Part shown: positions 23,601 to 32,602 of the stretch, one piece after another | How positions within the stretch are numbered: the stretch's first letter is position 1 | Layout: each line of letters opens with the position of its first letter | Source: Sphingomonas oleivorans | Lineage (GTDB): Bacteria; Pseudomonadota; Alphaproteobacteria; Sphingomonadales; Sphingomonadaceae | Assembly: GCF_003050615.1 (NCBI RefSeq) | Contig: NZ_NWBU01000004.1 | Coordinates: forward strand, 124,001-188,000 | DNA: 64,000 bases | Direction of reading: 5' to 3' | Notes under the pieces: model-generated | Seen by the model: the letters and a program-made list of their open reading frames with translations, nothing else | Told to the model about the DNA's origin: nothing | The model's database searches: none | Program-made: the position numbers and the translations under genes

Positions 23601-25655
23601 ATGATCCGCCCGCTTTTTCTCCGGACCCTGATGGGTACGGCGATCGCCCTCGTCGCGCTCGCCGCCGCCCCCGCGATCGCGGATCGATCTCCTACTACGG
23701 CGCCGCCGCTCGCCTTCCGCATCGACGAAGGCCGCAACATCAACGCCTTCGTGCGGGAAGGGCCAGTCGCGGCGCATCTGCTGCTCCGCTCGGGCGGGGA
23801 CCCGCGCATCCTGGTGGCGTTTCCGGCGGGAAATAGCGGCGTCGGCCTGTGGTTCGAACATTTGGGGCGGCCTGTCGCCTGGACGCTGACGACCCCACCC
23901 CGGCCCGTCACGGCGATCGATGGACACGGTCGGCCGCTGCGCGGGATCGAAGCCGAAGCCGTGATCGACGCGACCAGGCTGGACGTACGACAGGCGGTCC
24001 TTTCCTCCATCCGCGTGCTGAGGGACTATCAATCGCTGGGCAAGGCGCCGGCCGAAATCCTGACCCCGCCGATCGTGAGCGGCAACCGCCTGAGCTGGAG
24101 CCGCGATCGGCTCGACGGAGCTGCGGGCTATCGGCTTGTGGTCGAGGCCGTTGGCGGCACCGTCGCCCCCAGCCGGATCATGAGCGCGAACGGCCCTATC
24201 CGGCTCAAGATCACCGCGCTGACCGGCGAGACACCATTGAGCCCGCTCGGCGGACTGGGCCTGCTCACGGACGGAGCCACCGACGACCGGCGCGCGCGCG
24301 ACGCCCTCGCCTTTCTCAGCTACCGCGAGAAATATCTCGCCGGCTCCTGGCGTTTCGACACCTATTTCGGACGCGACACGCTGATGTCGGTGCGGCTGCT
24401 GATGCCTGTACTCCAGCCCGAGGCAGTCGAGGCAGGTGTCGGCGCCGTGCTGGCACGGCTCTCGCCCGGCGGCGAGGTGGCGCATGAGGAGGATATCGGC
24501 GAATATGCGGTTCTGCGGCACCTGAAACAGAGCGGCGCGCCGGGCGACACGCCGATCCACGACTATGCGATGATCGATGATGATTTCATGCTCGCGCCGG
24601 TCGCCGCCGCCTGGCTGCTGGACGAGCCGAGGTCGCGAGGCCGCGCGCCCGCCTTCCTCGCCGCCCGCATGACCGGCGGCGAAGCTAATGGCGACGCGCT
24701 CGTCCGCAACCTGCTGTGGGTGATGGACCGGACGGCGGCCTTCGCCTCCTCGCCCACTGCCGCCAATCTGGTCGGGCTGAAGCAAGGCCATATGGCCGGG
24801 CAGTGGCGTGACAGCGGCGAGGGGCTCGGCCGTGGCCGCTATCCTTATGACGTGAACGCGATCTTTGTGCCCGCTGCCTTGCGCGCGATCGACGGCCTCG
24901 TCCGGAGTGGGCAGCTCGACGCCTATCTGTCGCCCGAGCGGCGCAAACGGCTCGCCGGCGCATCGGAGCGAGCCGAACTGTGGGAACGGCGGGCGGCCGC
25001 GCTCTTCGCGCTCACCATATCGGCCGAGCGAGCGGCCGAGCAGCTGGATGCCTACTCGGCCGAGATAGGCGTGCCGTCCGGGCCCGCGCTCGCTGCTCTT
25101 TCGGGCAAGCCGATCACATTCAACGCGCTCGCCCTGGATGCCGAAGGCCGGCCCGTTCCCGTGCTCCATTCGGACGAGGGTTTCGGCCTGCTGTTCGGAA
25201 ATCCCGCGCCCATGGAGGTCGCACGGACGGTCGCCGCAATGATGCGTCCCTTCCCGGCCGGGTTGATGACGGATGCGGGGCTGCTGGTGGCCAATCCGGC
25301 TTTCGCCGACCCGGCAACACGCAAGCGTCTGGGCAACTCCGCCTACCATGGTACCGTCATCTGGTCATGGCAGCAGGCGATGCTCGCTGCGGGGCTCGAT
25401 CGGCAATTGGCACGTCACGATCTTCCCGCCGAGGTGCGCACGATCCTGACCAGCGCCCGGACCCACCTTTGGAGGGTGATCGAAAATGCGAACGCGGTAC
25501 GCACTTCCGAACTCTGGTCATGGTCCTATGCGAACGGCGGTTATCGGGTAGAACCGTTCGGCCAGCGCGGAACGGATGAGGATGAATCAAATGCCGCCCA
25601 GCTCTGGAGCACCATTTTCCTCGCGCTGAGGCCGCCTGGGATGCACGCGCGATAA
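23601..25655 (+). CDS. Exported six-hairpin glycosidase-like protein
   Basis: The 684-aa protein has a Sec signal peptide (cleavage near APAIA, residue 27). After an N-terminal beta-rich part, the C-terminal two thirds look like an alpha/alpha barrel related to glucoamylase and glycogen-debranching folds: DTYFGRDTLMSVRLLMP, AHEEDIGEYAV, DYAMIDDDFMLAPVAAAWL, GRYPYDVNAIFVPAALRAI and YHGTVIWSWQQAMLAAG. Acidic residues in GRDT, HEEDIGE and MIDDDF are catalytic candidates. It probably trims an alpha-glucan or branched oligosaccharide in the periplasm so the products can be imported. The start at 23601 follows GGAGAG by 6 nt. The exact family and linkage are not determined. Confidence 0.68.
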   Translation: MIRPLFLRTLMGTAIALVALAAAPAIADRSPTTAPPLAFRIDEGRNINAFVREGPVAAHLLLRSGGDPRILVAFPAGNSGVGLWFEHLGRPVAWTLTTPPRPVTAIDGHGRPLRGIEAEAVIDATRLDVRQAVLSSIRVLRDYQSLGKAPAEILTPPIVSGNRLSWSRDRLDGAAGYRLVVEAVGGTVAPSRIMSANGPIRLKITALTGETPLSPLGGLGLLTDGATDDRRARDALAFLSYREKYLAGSWRFDTYFGRDTLMSVRLLMPVLQPEAVEAGVGAVLARLSPGGEVAHEEDIGEYAVLRHLKQSGAPGDTPIHDYAMIDDDFMLAPVAAAWLLDEPRSRGRAPAFLAARMTGGEANGDALVRNLLWVMDRTAAFASSPTAANLVGLKQGHMAGQWRDSGEGLGRGRYPYDVNAIFVPAALRAIDGLVRSGQLDAYLSPERRKRLAGASERAELWERRAAALFALTISAERAAEQLDAYSAEIGVPSGPALAALSGKPITFNALALDAEGRPVPVLHSDEGFGLLFGNPAPMEVARTVAAMMRPFPAGLMTDAGLLVANPAFADPATRKRLGNSAYHGTVIWSWQQAMLAAGLDRQLARHDLPAEVRTILTSARTHLWRVIENANAVRTSELWSWSYANGGYRVEPFGQRGTDEDESNAAQLWSTIFLALRPPGMHAR

Positions 25656-25733
25656 TAGATCTTTCTCCTGCGCGTTCTCGTGGCAACGACTGCAGCATCT
25701 GCGAAGGGAGAAATTTGAACATCGGCGATCTGA

Positions 25734-25922
25734 TTTGATGAGAAGCCGCAGATCCAGGCGATCGAGCGAACAACGCCTGTGTTGCCGATGCGCCCTGGCC
25801 AGGTCGCACGGGTCGCCAGCCACTATAAGCAGCATGGCACCACCGACCTGATCGCCGCGCTCGGCGTCAAGACCGGCACGGTGATCGCTCCTGCAAGAGA
25901 CAATAGCGGGCAATCGCGCTGA
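25734..25922 (+). pseudogene. IS630-family transposase fragment
   Basis: An open 62-codon stretch with no start reads FDEKPQIQAIERTTP, then HYKQHGTTDLIAALGVKTG and VIA before a stop at 25920-25922. This is the conserved DDE-region core of IS630-type transposases (DEKxQIQALERT, then HGTTxLFAALxVxTGxVI). The N- and C-terminal parts, terminal repeats and target duplication are not recognisable, so it is a decayed remnant at the junction between the sugar locus and the efflux gene. Confidence 0.8.
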
Positions 25923-26132
25923 CGCCGGCTGGGGCGCAGTATGGCGGGTGCTTCCTCGAGATCGGCGCTCCGCGCCCGCACTAGGCGGCGCCACGCCGCT
26001 GCCGCCCCTGGATTGCCGCGCACTGAGATGCGCCTGCCCGCTGCTGATGGCCAACGTCACGCTCGCCGGCTGCACCGTCGGCCCAATCACGCATCTGTTG
26101 GACCTCGACTTTGCGCCTCACTATGAAACGCC
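25923..26132. other. Intergenic DNA between the transposase fragment and the SMR gene
   Basis: No gene is recognised in this stretch. Short open frames run through it without family features. It may contain further scrambled insertion-sequence debris and the promoter of the SMR gene. Confidence 0.35.
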
Positions 26133-26462
26133 ATGCACTGGTTATATCTTTTCGCCGCGATTGGCTTCGAGATCGTGGCCACCTCCGCCCTGAAAGCGGC
26201 AGACGGTTTTACCAAACCTGTGGCAACTGCCGTCGTGGCAGTCGGCTATCTAACGGCCTTTTATTGCCTGTCGGTTGCGCTCAGGGTCATCCCGATGGGC
26301 ATCGCCTATGCTCTGTGGTCCGGTATCGGGATCGTCATCATTTCGTTGGTCGGCTTTTTTGTTTACCGGCAGAAGCTCGATGGCGCGACGCTGATCGGCA
26401 TCGGGCTGATCATCGCTGGCACGCTGGTGATCAATCTGCTGTCACAGCCGGCGCGGCACTGA
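26133..26462 (+). CDS. Small multidrug resistance (EmrE/Qac-type) efflux protein
   Basis: A 109-aa, four-helix membrane protein. The proton- and drug-binding glutamate is E13 in AAIGFEIVATSALKAADGF, and the third helix has AYALWSGIGIVIISL, the EmrE-type signature. It would export quaternary cations or similar compounds in exchange for protons as a dimer. Quaternary amine substrates fit the choline and betaine theme nearby, but this is only suggestive. Its 3-prime end overlaps the convergent MFS gene by 32 nt. Confidence 0.93.
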   Translation: MHWLYLFAAIGFEIVATSALKAADGFTKPVATAVVAVGYLTAFYCLSVALRVIPMGIAYALWSGIGIVIISLVGFFVYRQKLDGATLIGIGLIIAGTLVINLLSQPARH

Positions 26463-27624
26463 TGGCGCTGCTGTCTGCGGCCGAATCAAGCTTCCGCGCC
26501 AGCGGCCAGGCCACCACGATCGCGGCGATGCAGGCGATCAGCCCCAGCGGACCCAAGGGCCAGTAGCCGCCCAGGAACTGCGCGATCATGCCGGCACCCA
26601 ACGCACCCAGCGACTGGGACAGCAACCACACGCCCGACGTCATCACCGCAAGCCGGCCACCGGGTTCGACCGCGAATGCGAGCCCCAGGAGCAGCGGATA
26701 TACGATGAACCAGCTGACATTGTAGAAGATCAGGGCGGCTGCGAAGAACGGCGCCGAGGGCGCGGTGGTGAGCAGGGCGCAAGCGCCGCCGCAGACGATC
26801 AACGCGATCGATAGCGGTAGTGCGCGCGGCAATCGGGCGGCGACCGCCACCATCGCGAGATTGCCGACGGCGCTCAACAAGGTGGCGACGCTCTGATAGC
26901 GTCCGAATTCGATGGCCGAAATCGCAATCGCGCGCGCGGCCCGCTCTACGAAGGGCCAAATCGCGAGACTGCCGAACGCGAAGAGCGCCATTGCGAGCAG
27001 CACGCGCCCACCGTCGGCGCCGATGCGGATCCGGATGCCGACGACAGGATCTTTCGCGCCGCTCACCGCGTCCGGCATTAGCAGCGTTCCGACGCCAAGC
27101 AGTGCGGAGAGAGTTGCTAGGCCGACGAACATCCCGTCCACGCCATAGCGGGTGCCGATCATGGGCAGCCCGATATTGACGGCGGCGAACAACAGGGTCT
27201 GGACCGCGATGCCGGCGGAAATCGCGCGTGCCGGATGGCTGGTTTGCCCCGCGGCGAGATTGACCGCGCTGTTCATCAGCCCGAAGCCCAGCCCGGTCGC
27301 GATCCGCCCGGCGAGGAGCAGCGGATAGGACGACAATAGCGCCGACAGGAGTTGCGCCGTGACGATCAGCAATGTCGCCGCGAGGCCGAGCGAGCGGGGA
27401 CCAAGGCCATAAGCGCGCGGCGCGACGAGGAACATCGCGCCGGCATAGGCCAGCGTCTCGGCCATGCTCCACCCACCCATCTGGATCGGCGAAAAACCGA
27501 AGCGATCGATCAGCCCGCCGACCAGATAGGTGGTGAAGTTGTTGCCGATATGGGCCGCCCCCGTCGCCGCGCCAATGGCAACATAGGTCGGGGCAGACGA
27601 TCGGCGCGGCGCGCTGCCCATCAA
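26431..27624 (-). CDS. MFS transporter in the choline-sulfate locus
   Basis: A 397-aa membrane protein with about 12 hydrophobic segments, starting GAATGAAHIGNNFTTYLVGGL and containing RIATGLGFGLMNSAVNLAAG, of the major facilitator superfamily. It is the last of three leftward genes (choline-sulfatase, receptor, transporter) and starts 1 nt after the receptor stop on the opposite reading direction, so it is co-transcribed. The likely job is inner-membrane import of choline sulfate or export/import of a product; the substrate is inferred from neighbours only. Confidence 0.82.
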   Translation of the reverse strand: MMGSAPRRSSAPTYVAIGAATGAAHIGNNFTTYLVGGLIDRFGFSPIQMGGWSMAETLAYAGAMFLVAPRAYGLGPRSLGLAATLLIVTAQLLSALLSSYPLLLAGRIATGLGFGLMNSAVNLAAGQTSHPARAISAGIAVQTLLFAAVNIGLPMIGTRYGVDGMFVGLATLSALLGVGTLLMPDAVSGAKDPVVGIRIRIGADGGRVLLAMALFAFGSLAIWPFVERAARAIAISAIEFGRYQSVATLLSAVGNLAMVAVAARLPRALPLSIALIVCGGACALLTTAPSAPFFAAALIFYNVSWFIVYPLLLGLAFAVEPGGRLAVMTSGVWLLSQSLGALGAGMIAQFLGGYWPLGPLGLIACIAAIVVAWPLARKLDSAADSSAISAAPAVTAD

Positions 27625-29934
27625 TCAGAACCGGTATGCGGCGGACAAGCCGTAGGTGCGGCGCTCGCCTGGATAGATGCTGATCGAGCGGTTGAAAAAC
27701 ATGCCGAAGCTGTTGGTGCGATAGGCACGGTCGGTCAGGTTCTTCACCCAGCCCGCAATCTCCAGCCCGCTGGCATCGAAGCGATAGGCAACCCGCGCAT
27801 CACCCAGCCACAAGGGCTTCTGGCTGAAGCTATCGCGGACCAGCGCACGCTCGGCTGCGCCCGCCAGGAATGGTGCCGGATTGATGTTGGTGGCGTCGGA
27901 CCAGACATGAAAGCGATAGCGGCTGCTGTAGCGCCAGTCGGTGTTGAAGCTGACCGTCCCACCCTGCAGCGCGAATTCGTAGGTGCCCGACAGGTTGAGC
28001 GTGTTGCGGGGTGCCCGCTCCAGCCGCTGTCCGGTCAGGTCGAGCGGCGCGCCCCGGTTCACCGGGAAGGGCACCGAGGCGTCGGGGAAGTCGGTATATT
28101 TGGACGACTGGAAGCCATAGCCCGCGTTCAGCGCCAGCCCGGTGACGGGCCGGGCCGTGGCCTCGATCTCGAAGCCGTTGACGCGCGCGGACGCGGCGTT
28201 CTGCGTCCTGGTGCCGACGCTTTGCAGCACCGTGACCTGCATATTCTTGAAGTCATAATGGAAAGCGGTGGCATTCAGCGTCAGCCGCCGATCGAGCCAG
28301 CTTGTCTTCACGCCGACTTCATAGGAGGTCAGCGTCTCCGGATCATAAGCCGACAGATCACCCGGGCTCGCGACATAGGTGTTGAAGGCACCCGAACGAA
28401 AGCCGCGTGCGATGCGTCCGAACAGCAGCGCATCGTCGGCAATGCTGTAGTCGGCCGACACATCCCAGGTGAAACGCTTCCACGACCGGCTCGACGGCGT
28501 GGGCGCGATCGGCGCCCCCGTCGCATCGACATAGATGCCATTCTCGGTATCGATGTAGACGAGGTTCGGAACGCTTGCGTCGAATATATTGCCGGTTTGC
28601 GTCACATAGTCATAGGCGACGCCGCCGATGCTCTTCTTCTCCCAGGTGTAGCGTCCGCCCGCGGTCAGCTTGAGACGCGGCGTTATCTGGAAGCTCAGGC
28701 TCGCGAAGCCGGCCAGGTTCCGTGTCTTGACGTCGAAGTCATAGGCTGCGCCATCCACCCCGAAATTGACCGGGCTGTAGAGGCCGAGCTGACCAAAGCT
28801 GTTGGTCTTGTCGTGCAGATAATAGGCGCCGACGATCCAGCCGAGGCGATCGCCATCGGGCGAGGCCAAACGCAGCTCGTTGGTGAAGGTGCGCGAGCGG
28901 CCACCATAGCGCTCATGATATTGCGAGACGGGGTTCGCATCATCGTCGGAATAGACGAGCGAGCTCGATCGCTCATAGCCTGCAACGTCCGTGAGCGTTG
29001 CGCCGCCGAGATCGATCTCAAGGCGCGCGTCGGTGCCGAAGCGGCGGGCACGGGTATAGCCGGGGCCATTGTTGCTGAGCGCATGGCTGTCGTCGCGCTC
29101 CGCATAACCGTCGAAATCGGTGCCGCCCGCGAGCAGGCCGACATGCTGCAAGGGCTGGTCCTGCTCTGTCTCGCCACCATGCGCCTTCACCAGCAGCGAG
29201 GCATCGGGCGCGATGTCCCACAGGAGCTGGCCGCGCAGATCCCAGATATCATAATCGCCGGCATGCTTGCCGGTGAAGGCGTTGCGATATTGGCCGTCGC
29301 GATGCTTGTAGACGCCGGCGACGCGCGCCGACAGGCGCTCGGCGACAGGCCCGCCGATCCCCAGCTCGGCTTCGCGCGTGTCATCGCTGCCATAGACCAG
29401 CCGCCCCTGCCCCGACAGCGTATCTCCCGGCTTCGTCGTGACATAGTGGATCGCACCGGCGGTGGTGTTCTTGCCCCAGAGCGATCCTTGCGGACCGCGC
29501 AGCACCTCGACGCGGTCCAAGTCGTAGAGCGGCGCGCTCTGGGCGGAGCCGGCGCTGATATAGACCTCATCCTCATAGATGCCGACCGCGGAGGACGAGG
29601 TGGGCGTGAAGTCGTTGGTGCCTATGCCGCGCAGGCGGAAACGCGGCATTGCAGCGCCCATCGCGGATTCGGCGACGAGGTTCGGAACCTGGCGGGCCAC
29701 GCCGATGCCGTCGCGGATCTGGCGATCGGCGATATCCTCGCCGCCGACCACGCTGATCGAAATCGGCACATCCTGCAGATTGGCACTGCGCTTGGTCGCG
29801 GTGACCACGATCTCGCCGCCTTGCGCACCCGCATCGGCAGGCGCGGCCTCCTCGGCGGCCAGAACTGGCGCGGCGATCATCAGCGTGGCGAGCACGCCGG
29901 CCACGCTCGCGATCTTGAATGATGGTCCGGTCAT
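27625..29934 (-). CDS. TonB-dependent receptor (choline-sulfate locus)
   Basis: A 769-aa receptor with a signal peptide ending near APVLAAEEA, a TonB-box-like GEIVVTATKR, a plug (QVPNLVAESAMG, RFRLRGIGTND, LDRVEVLRGPQGSLWGKN) and a barrel ending RTYGLSAAYRF. This is the common pyrophaeophorbide/FyuA-like sphingomonad type. It is encoded 34 nt after the choline-sulfatase gene and directly before an MFS transporter, implying that the substrate of the sulfatase enters through it. GAGGGGG lies 5 nt before the ATG at 29934, which fixes the start. Confidence 0.9.
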   Translation of the reverse strand: MTGPSFKIASVAGVLATLMIAAPVLAAEEAAPADAGAQGGEIVVTATKRSANLQDVPISISVVGGEDIADRQIRDGIGVARQVPNLVAESAMGAAMPRFRLRGIGTNDFTPTSSSAVGIYEDEVYISAGSAQSAPLYDLDRVEVLRGPQGSLWGKNTTAGAIHYVTTKPGDTLSGQGRLVYGSDDTREAELGIGGPVAERLSARVAGVYKHRDGQYRNAFTGKHAGDYDIWDLRGQLLWDIAPDASLLVKAHGGETEQDQPLQHVGLLAGGTDFDGYAERDDSHALSNNGPGYTRARRFGTDARLEIDLGGATLTDVAGYERSSSLVYSDDDANPVSQYHERYGGRSRTFTNELRLASPDGDRLGWIVGAYYLHDKTNSFGQLGLYSPVNFGVDGAAYDFDVKTRNLAGFASLSFQITPRLKLTAGGRYTWEKKSIGGVAYDYVTQTGNIFDASVPNLVYIDTENGIYVDATGAPIAPTPSSRSWKRFTWDVSADYSIADDALLFGRIARGFRSGAFNTYVASPGDLSAYDPETLTSYEVGVKTSWLDRRLTLNATAFHYDFKNMQVTVLQSVGTRTQNAASARVNGFEIEATARPVTGLALNAGYGFQSSKYTDFPDASVPFPVNRGAPLDLTGQRLERAPRNTLNLSGTYEFALQGGTVSFNTDWRYSSRYRFHVWSDATNINPAPFLAGAAERALVRDSFSQKPLWLGDARVAYRFDASGLEIAGWVKNLTDRAYRTNSFGMFFNRSISIYPGERRTYGLSAAYRF

Positions 29935-29968
29935 TAGGTCCCCCTCGAAAATGTGATGAGAAAGAGGC

Positions 29969-31486
29969 TTATCCGGCGCGCACGCGCGGGAAGCGCGCTG
30001 CCGCCTCGATCGCCTCGAGATCCATGTGGCTGCGGATATATTCGCGCGATGCATCGCGAACGGGCTGATAGTCCCAGGCCTTGAGCTGCCCGCGCATATT
30101 GGCGGCGGACACGAGCCGCCGCCGGCGCTGGCTTGCGAGCACGGCCTGCTCGAGCGCCGGCAGATCCCAGCGCGCCGCCACCTCCGTCCGGAACGCCGTC
30201 ACGGTCGCCGCATGCGCAGGCTCAGCCGCGAGATTGCTCAGCTCGTCCGGATCCGCCGACAGATCGTAAAGCTGGTCGGGATCGGCCGGAGAATGAATGA
30301 ATTTGAAGCGCCCGCGGCGGATCATCACGATCGGCGCAATCGCGCCTTCGCCCAGATATTCGCCGATCGCCTCGTCATGCCCTTCGTCGCCCGCCAGATG
30401 CGGAAGCAGGCTGCGGCCATCCAGCGGAGCCCCCTCGGCGGCACCTACTTCGGCAAGGTCGAGCAAAGTCGGCAGCATGTCGACGAGCGAGACATTTTCT
30501 CGGACGCGGCGCGGGGCGAATATTCCCGGCGCGCTTATGATCAACGGCACACGTGCCGCGCCTTCGAAGAAGTTCATCTTGTACCAGAGGCCGCGCTCGC
30601 CCAGCATTTCGCCATGATCGCCGCACAGGATGACGACCGTGTCGTCCGCCAGCCCCGCCTCTTCGAGGCTGGCCAGGATCGCGCCGACCTGCTCGTCGAC
30701 GAAGCTAATCGCGCCATAATATGCACGGCGGGCGGCCAATATCTGCGTATCGCTGATCGGATCGAGGTCGTTGCCGCAAACATGACGCAGACGCAGCGAA
30801 TGCGGGTCCTGCCGGTCGAGCGGAATGACGACCCGCGGAAGCGTGATCTCATCGGCATCATAAAGATCCCAATAACGATGCGGGATCGCGAAGGGGTCAT
30901 GCGGATGGGTGAGCGAGGCGACCAGGCAGAAGGGCCTCTCGTCGGTCCCGCGCGCGATGTCGAACAATTTGCGCCGTGTGGCGAAAACCACCTCCTCATC
31001 GAAATCGAGCTGGTTGGTGCGGATGCAGGGCCCGGCGGTCAGCACGGAATCCATCGAATGATACCAGCTCGGCCGCTCGGCGATGCGCGCCCAGTCAGGC
31101 GTCCAACCAAAGTCGGCGGGGTAGATGTCGGTCGTCAGCCGCTCCTCAAAGCCGTGCAACTGGTCCGGCCCGACGAAATGCATCTTGCCTGCGAGGATCG
31201 TGCGATAGCCTGCGATCCGGAGATAATGGGCGAAGCTGGGCGTCTCCGCCGAAAATTCGCATGCATTGTCATAAGCGCCAATGCGCGACGGCAGCTGCCC
31301 CGACAGCATGGAAAAGCGCGAAGGCGCACAGAGCGGGCTGCTGCAATAAGCGGAATCAAACAGCACGCCGCGTGAGGCGAGGCGCGTCAGATGCGGGGCT
31401 TTCACCGTTGCATGCCCATAAAATGGCAGGGCGGCCGCGGCCATCTGGTCTGCCATCAGGAACAGAAAGTTTAACTTGGGCGTCAT
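29969..31486 (-). CDS. betC: Choline-sulfatase
   Basis: A 505-aa type I sulfatase. The formylglycine-forming cysteine is C53 in LCAPSRFSMLSG, and metal-binding acids occur near LFLMADQ and in VVILCGDHGEMLGE. The block GKMHFVGPDQLHGFEERL followed by TTDIYPADFGWTPDW is diagnostic of BetC. The C-terminal tail YIRSHMDLEAIE matches the oligomerisation tail of the family. It hydrolyses choline-O-sulfate to choline and sulfate, giving carbon, nitrogen and sulfur. There is no signal peptide, so it is cytoplasmic. It is divergent from a LysR gene across an 89-bp gap. A formylglycine-generating enzyme must be supplied from outside this window. Confidence 0.93.
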   Translation of the reverse strand: MTPKLNFLFLMADQMAAAALPFYGHATVKAPHLTRLASRGVLFDSAYCSSPLCAPSRFSMLSGQLPSRIGAYDNACEFSAETPSFAHYLRIAGYRTILAGKMHFVGPDQLHGFEERLTTDIYPADFGWTPDWARIAERPSWYHSMDSVLTAGPCIRTNQLDFDEEVVFATRRKLFDIARGTDERPFCLVASLTHPHDPFAIPHRYWDLYDADEITLPRVVIPLDRQDPHSLRLRHVCGNDLDPISDTQILAARRAYYGAISFVDEQVGAILASLEEAGLADDTVVILCGDHGEMLGERGLWYKMNFFEGAARVPLIISAPGIFAPRRVRENVSLVDMLPTLLDLAEVGAAEGAPLDGRSLLPHLAGDEGHDEAIGEYLGEGAIAPIVMIRRGRFKFIHSPADPDQLYDLSADPDELSNLAAEPAHAATVTAFRTEVAARWDLPALEQAVLASQRRRRLVSAANMRGQLKAWDYQPVRDASREYIRSHMDLEAIEAAARFPRVRAG

Positions 31487-31497
31487 CCAGCCAAATT

Positions 31498-31516
31498 CTC
31501 TATCAACACGGTAGAG
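31498..31516. promoter_or_regulatory. LysR-type binding-site candidate between betC and the LysR gene
   Basis: CTCTA and TAGAG form a perfect 5-bp dyad with a 9-bp centre, giving the T-N11-A pattern of LysR-family sites. It lies 12 nt upstream of the betC start in the short divergent region. Binding by the adjacent regulator is inference. Confidence 0.5.
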
Positions 31517-31575
31517 TTCAACTAGGATGTCGGCAGCCGGGGCGTGAACCCCCTGATTGCTTAAGGATGCGATAA

Positions 31576-32556
31576 GTGACGCTAATGGCTACAACGGCTA
31601 TGCGGTATCACCGATTGCCGCTGCGAGGCTTGGCCGTGTTCGAAGCGGCGGCCCGGCACGGCAAGTTTGCGGGCGCCGCAGGCGAGCTGCTGATGACGCA
31701 AGCCGGTGTGAGCCAGCACATCGCCCAGTTGGAAGCCGATCTCGGCGTCGAGCTGTTCGTCAGGCGCCACCGGGGAGTCGAGCTGACCTCGGCGGGCGCA
31801 GCCTTTCTCGCGTCGGTCGAGCAGGGCCTGAAGATGCTGTCCGACGGCGTGGCCTCGGCACGTCGACATGCGACCGAGAAGACGCTGCATATCCTGACCG
31901 ATATCGGTTTTGCGGCCTGGTGGCTGATGCCGCGCATCGCCGCGCTGAGCGAGCTGATGCCGGATGTGGAGGTCCGGTTGATCACGACCCAATCCAATAT
32001 TGACAGCCAGTCCAATATTGACGCCGAGTTGGCCGATTTCGATCTGGCTGTGCTGTTCGGACATGGGGACTGGCCCGGCTGCAAATCGGCGCGGCTCTTT
32101 GCCGAGGAGGTGTATCCGGTCTGCTCGCCATCCTATCTCGGCGGGCATACGACACCGATGGCGCCCGCCGAGGTCGGTAGGTTCAGGCTGCTTCATCTGC
32201 GCAGCGATGGCCGGCAGCGCTGGTTTGCCTGGGATGACTGGTTCACGGCTTTCGGGGATCGTCCCCGCGCTGGCCAGCAGGACCTGACGCTCAACAATTA
32301 TCAGCTGGTGCTGCAAGCAGCACTGCTGGGCCAGGGCGTGGCTCTGGGCTGGGCACCTCTGATCGACGAACTCATTGGCAATGGCAGCTTGGTGCGGCTG
32401 ACGCCTCAACCGCTGACGAGCGCGCGCGGCTATCATATCATCGAGCCTCTCCACCGACCGCGCAACGCGGACGTGGCGACGGTCAAGGCCTGGTTGGCGA
32501 CCCCAAGCGTGCCGGACGCCTTACGCGCCACGGCATTTGAAGATTGTGAAGGCTGA
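31576..32556 (+). CDS. LysR-family transcriptional regulator (GcvA-like)
   Basis: The 326-aa protein has an N-terminal winged helix (RGLAVFEAAARHGKFAGAAGE, TQAGVSQHIAQLEADLG, LFVRRHRGVELTSAG) and a LysR substrate-binding domain of the GcvA subgroup (LLHLRSDGRQRWFAWDDW, LVLQAALLGQGVALGW). It is divergent from betC and probably controls that operon; the same arrangement of a LysR regulator beside choline-sulfatase is known in other bacteria. The sensor domain contains a duplicated QSNIDS/QSNIDA stretch (DNA 31990-32025), a six-residue insertion compared with the usual pattern. The GTG at 31576 is chosen (AAGGA about 9 nt upstream); an ATG at 31585 is also in frame. Confidence 0.9.
   Translation: MTLMATTAMRYHRLPLRGLAVFEAAARHGKFAGAAGELLMTQAGVSQHIAQLEADLGVELFVRRHRGVELTSAGAAFLASVEQGLKMLSDGVASARRHATEKTLHILTDIGFAAWWLMPRIAALSELMPDVEVRLITTQSNIDSQSNIDAELADFDLAVLFGHGDWPGCKSARLFAEEVYPVCSPSYLGGHTTPMAPAEVGRFRLLHLRSDGRQRWFAWDDWFTAFGDRPRAGQQDLTLNNYQLVLQAALLGQGVALGWAPLIDELIGNGSLVRLTPQPLTSARGYHIIEPLHRPRNADVATVKAWLATPSVPDALRATAFEDCEG
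31990..32025 (+). repeat. Tandem 18-bp duplication inside the LysR gene
   Basis: Two adjacent 18-bp units share 15 bases, with a perfect 12-bp core TCCAATATTGAC. They encode QSNIDS and QSNIDA. The reading frame is kept. It looks like a slippage duplication in the effector-binding domain that has since diverged. Confidence 0.75.
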
Positions 32557-32602
32557 GGAGCCTCATCAGCCTGTTTAGCGATTCTACCCGACGGAGACCC
32601 CG

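Noticed and set aside
23466-25349. A 600-codon minus-strand open frame over the exported glycosidase gene.
   Set aside because: It is antisense to a gene with a signal peptide, ribosome-binding site and family motifs; no features of its own.
27352-29922. An 850-codon open frame on the plus strand across the TonB receptor and MFS genes.
   Set aside because: It runs antisense to two well-supported genes, and its composition (rich in Arg, Ala, Gly, Ile) is typical of a shadow frame.
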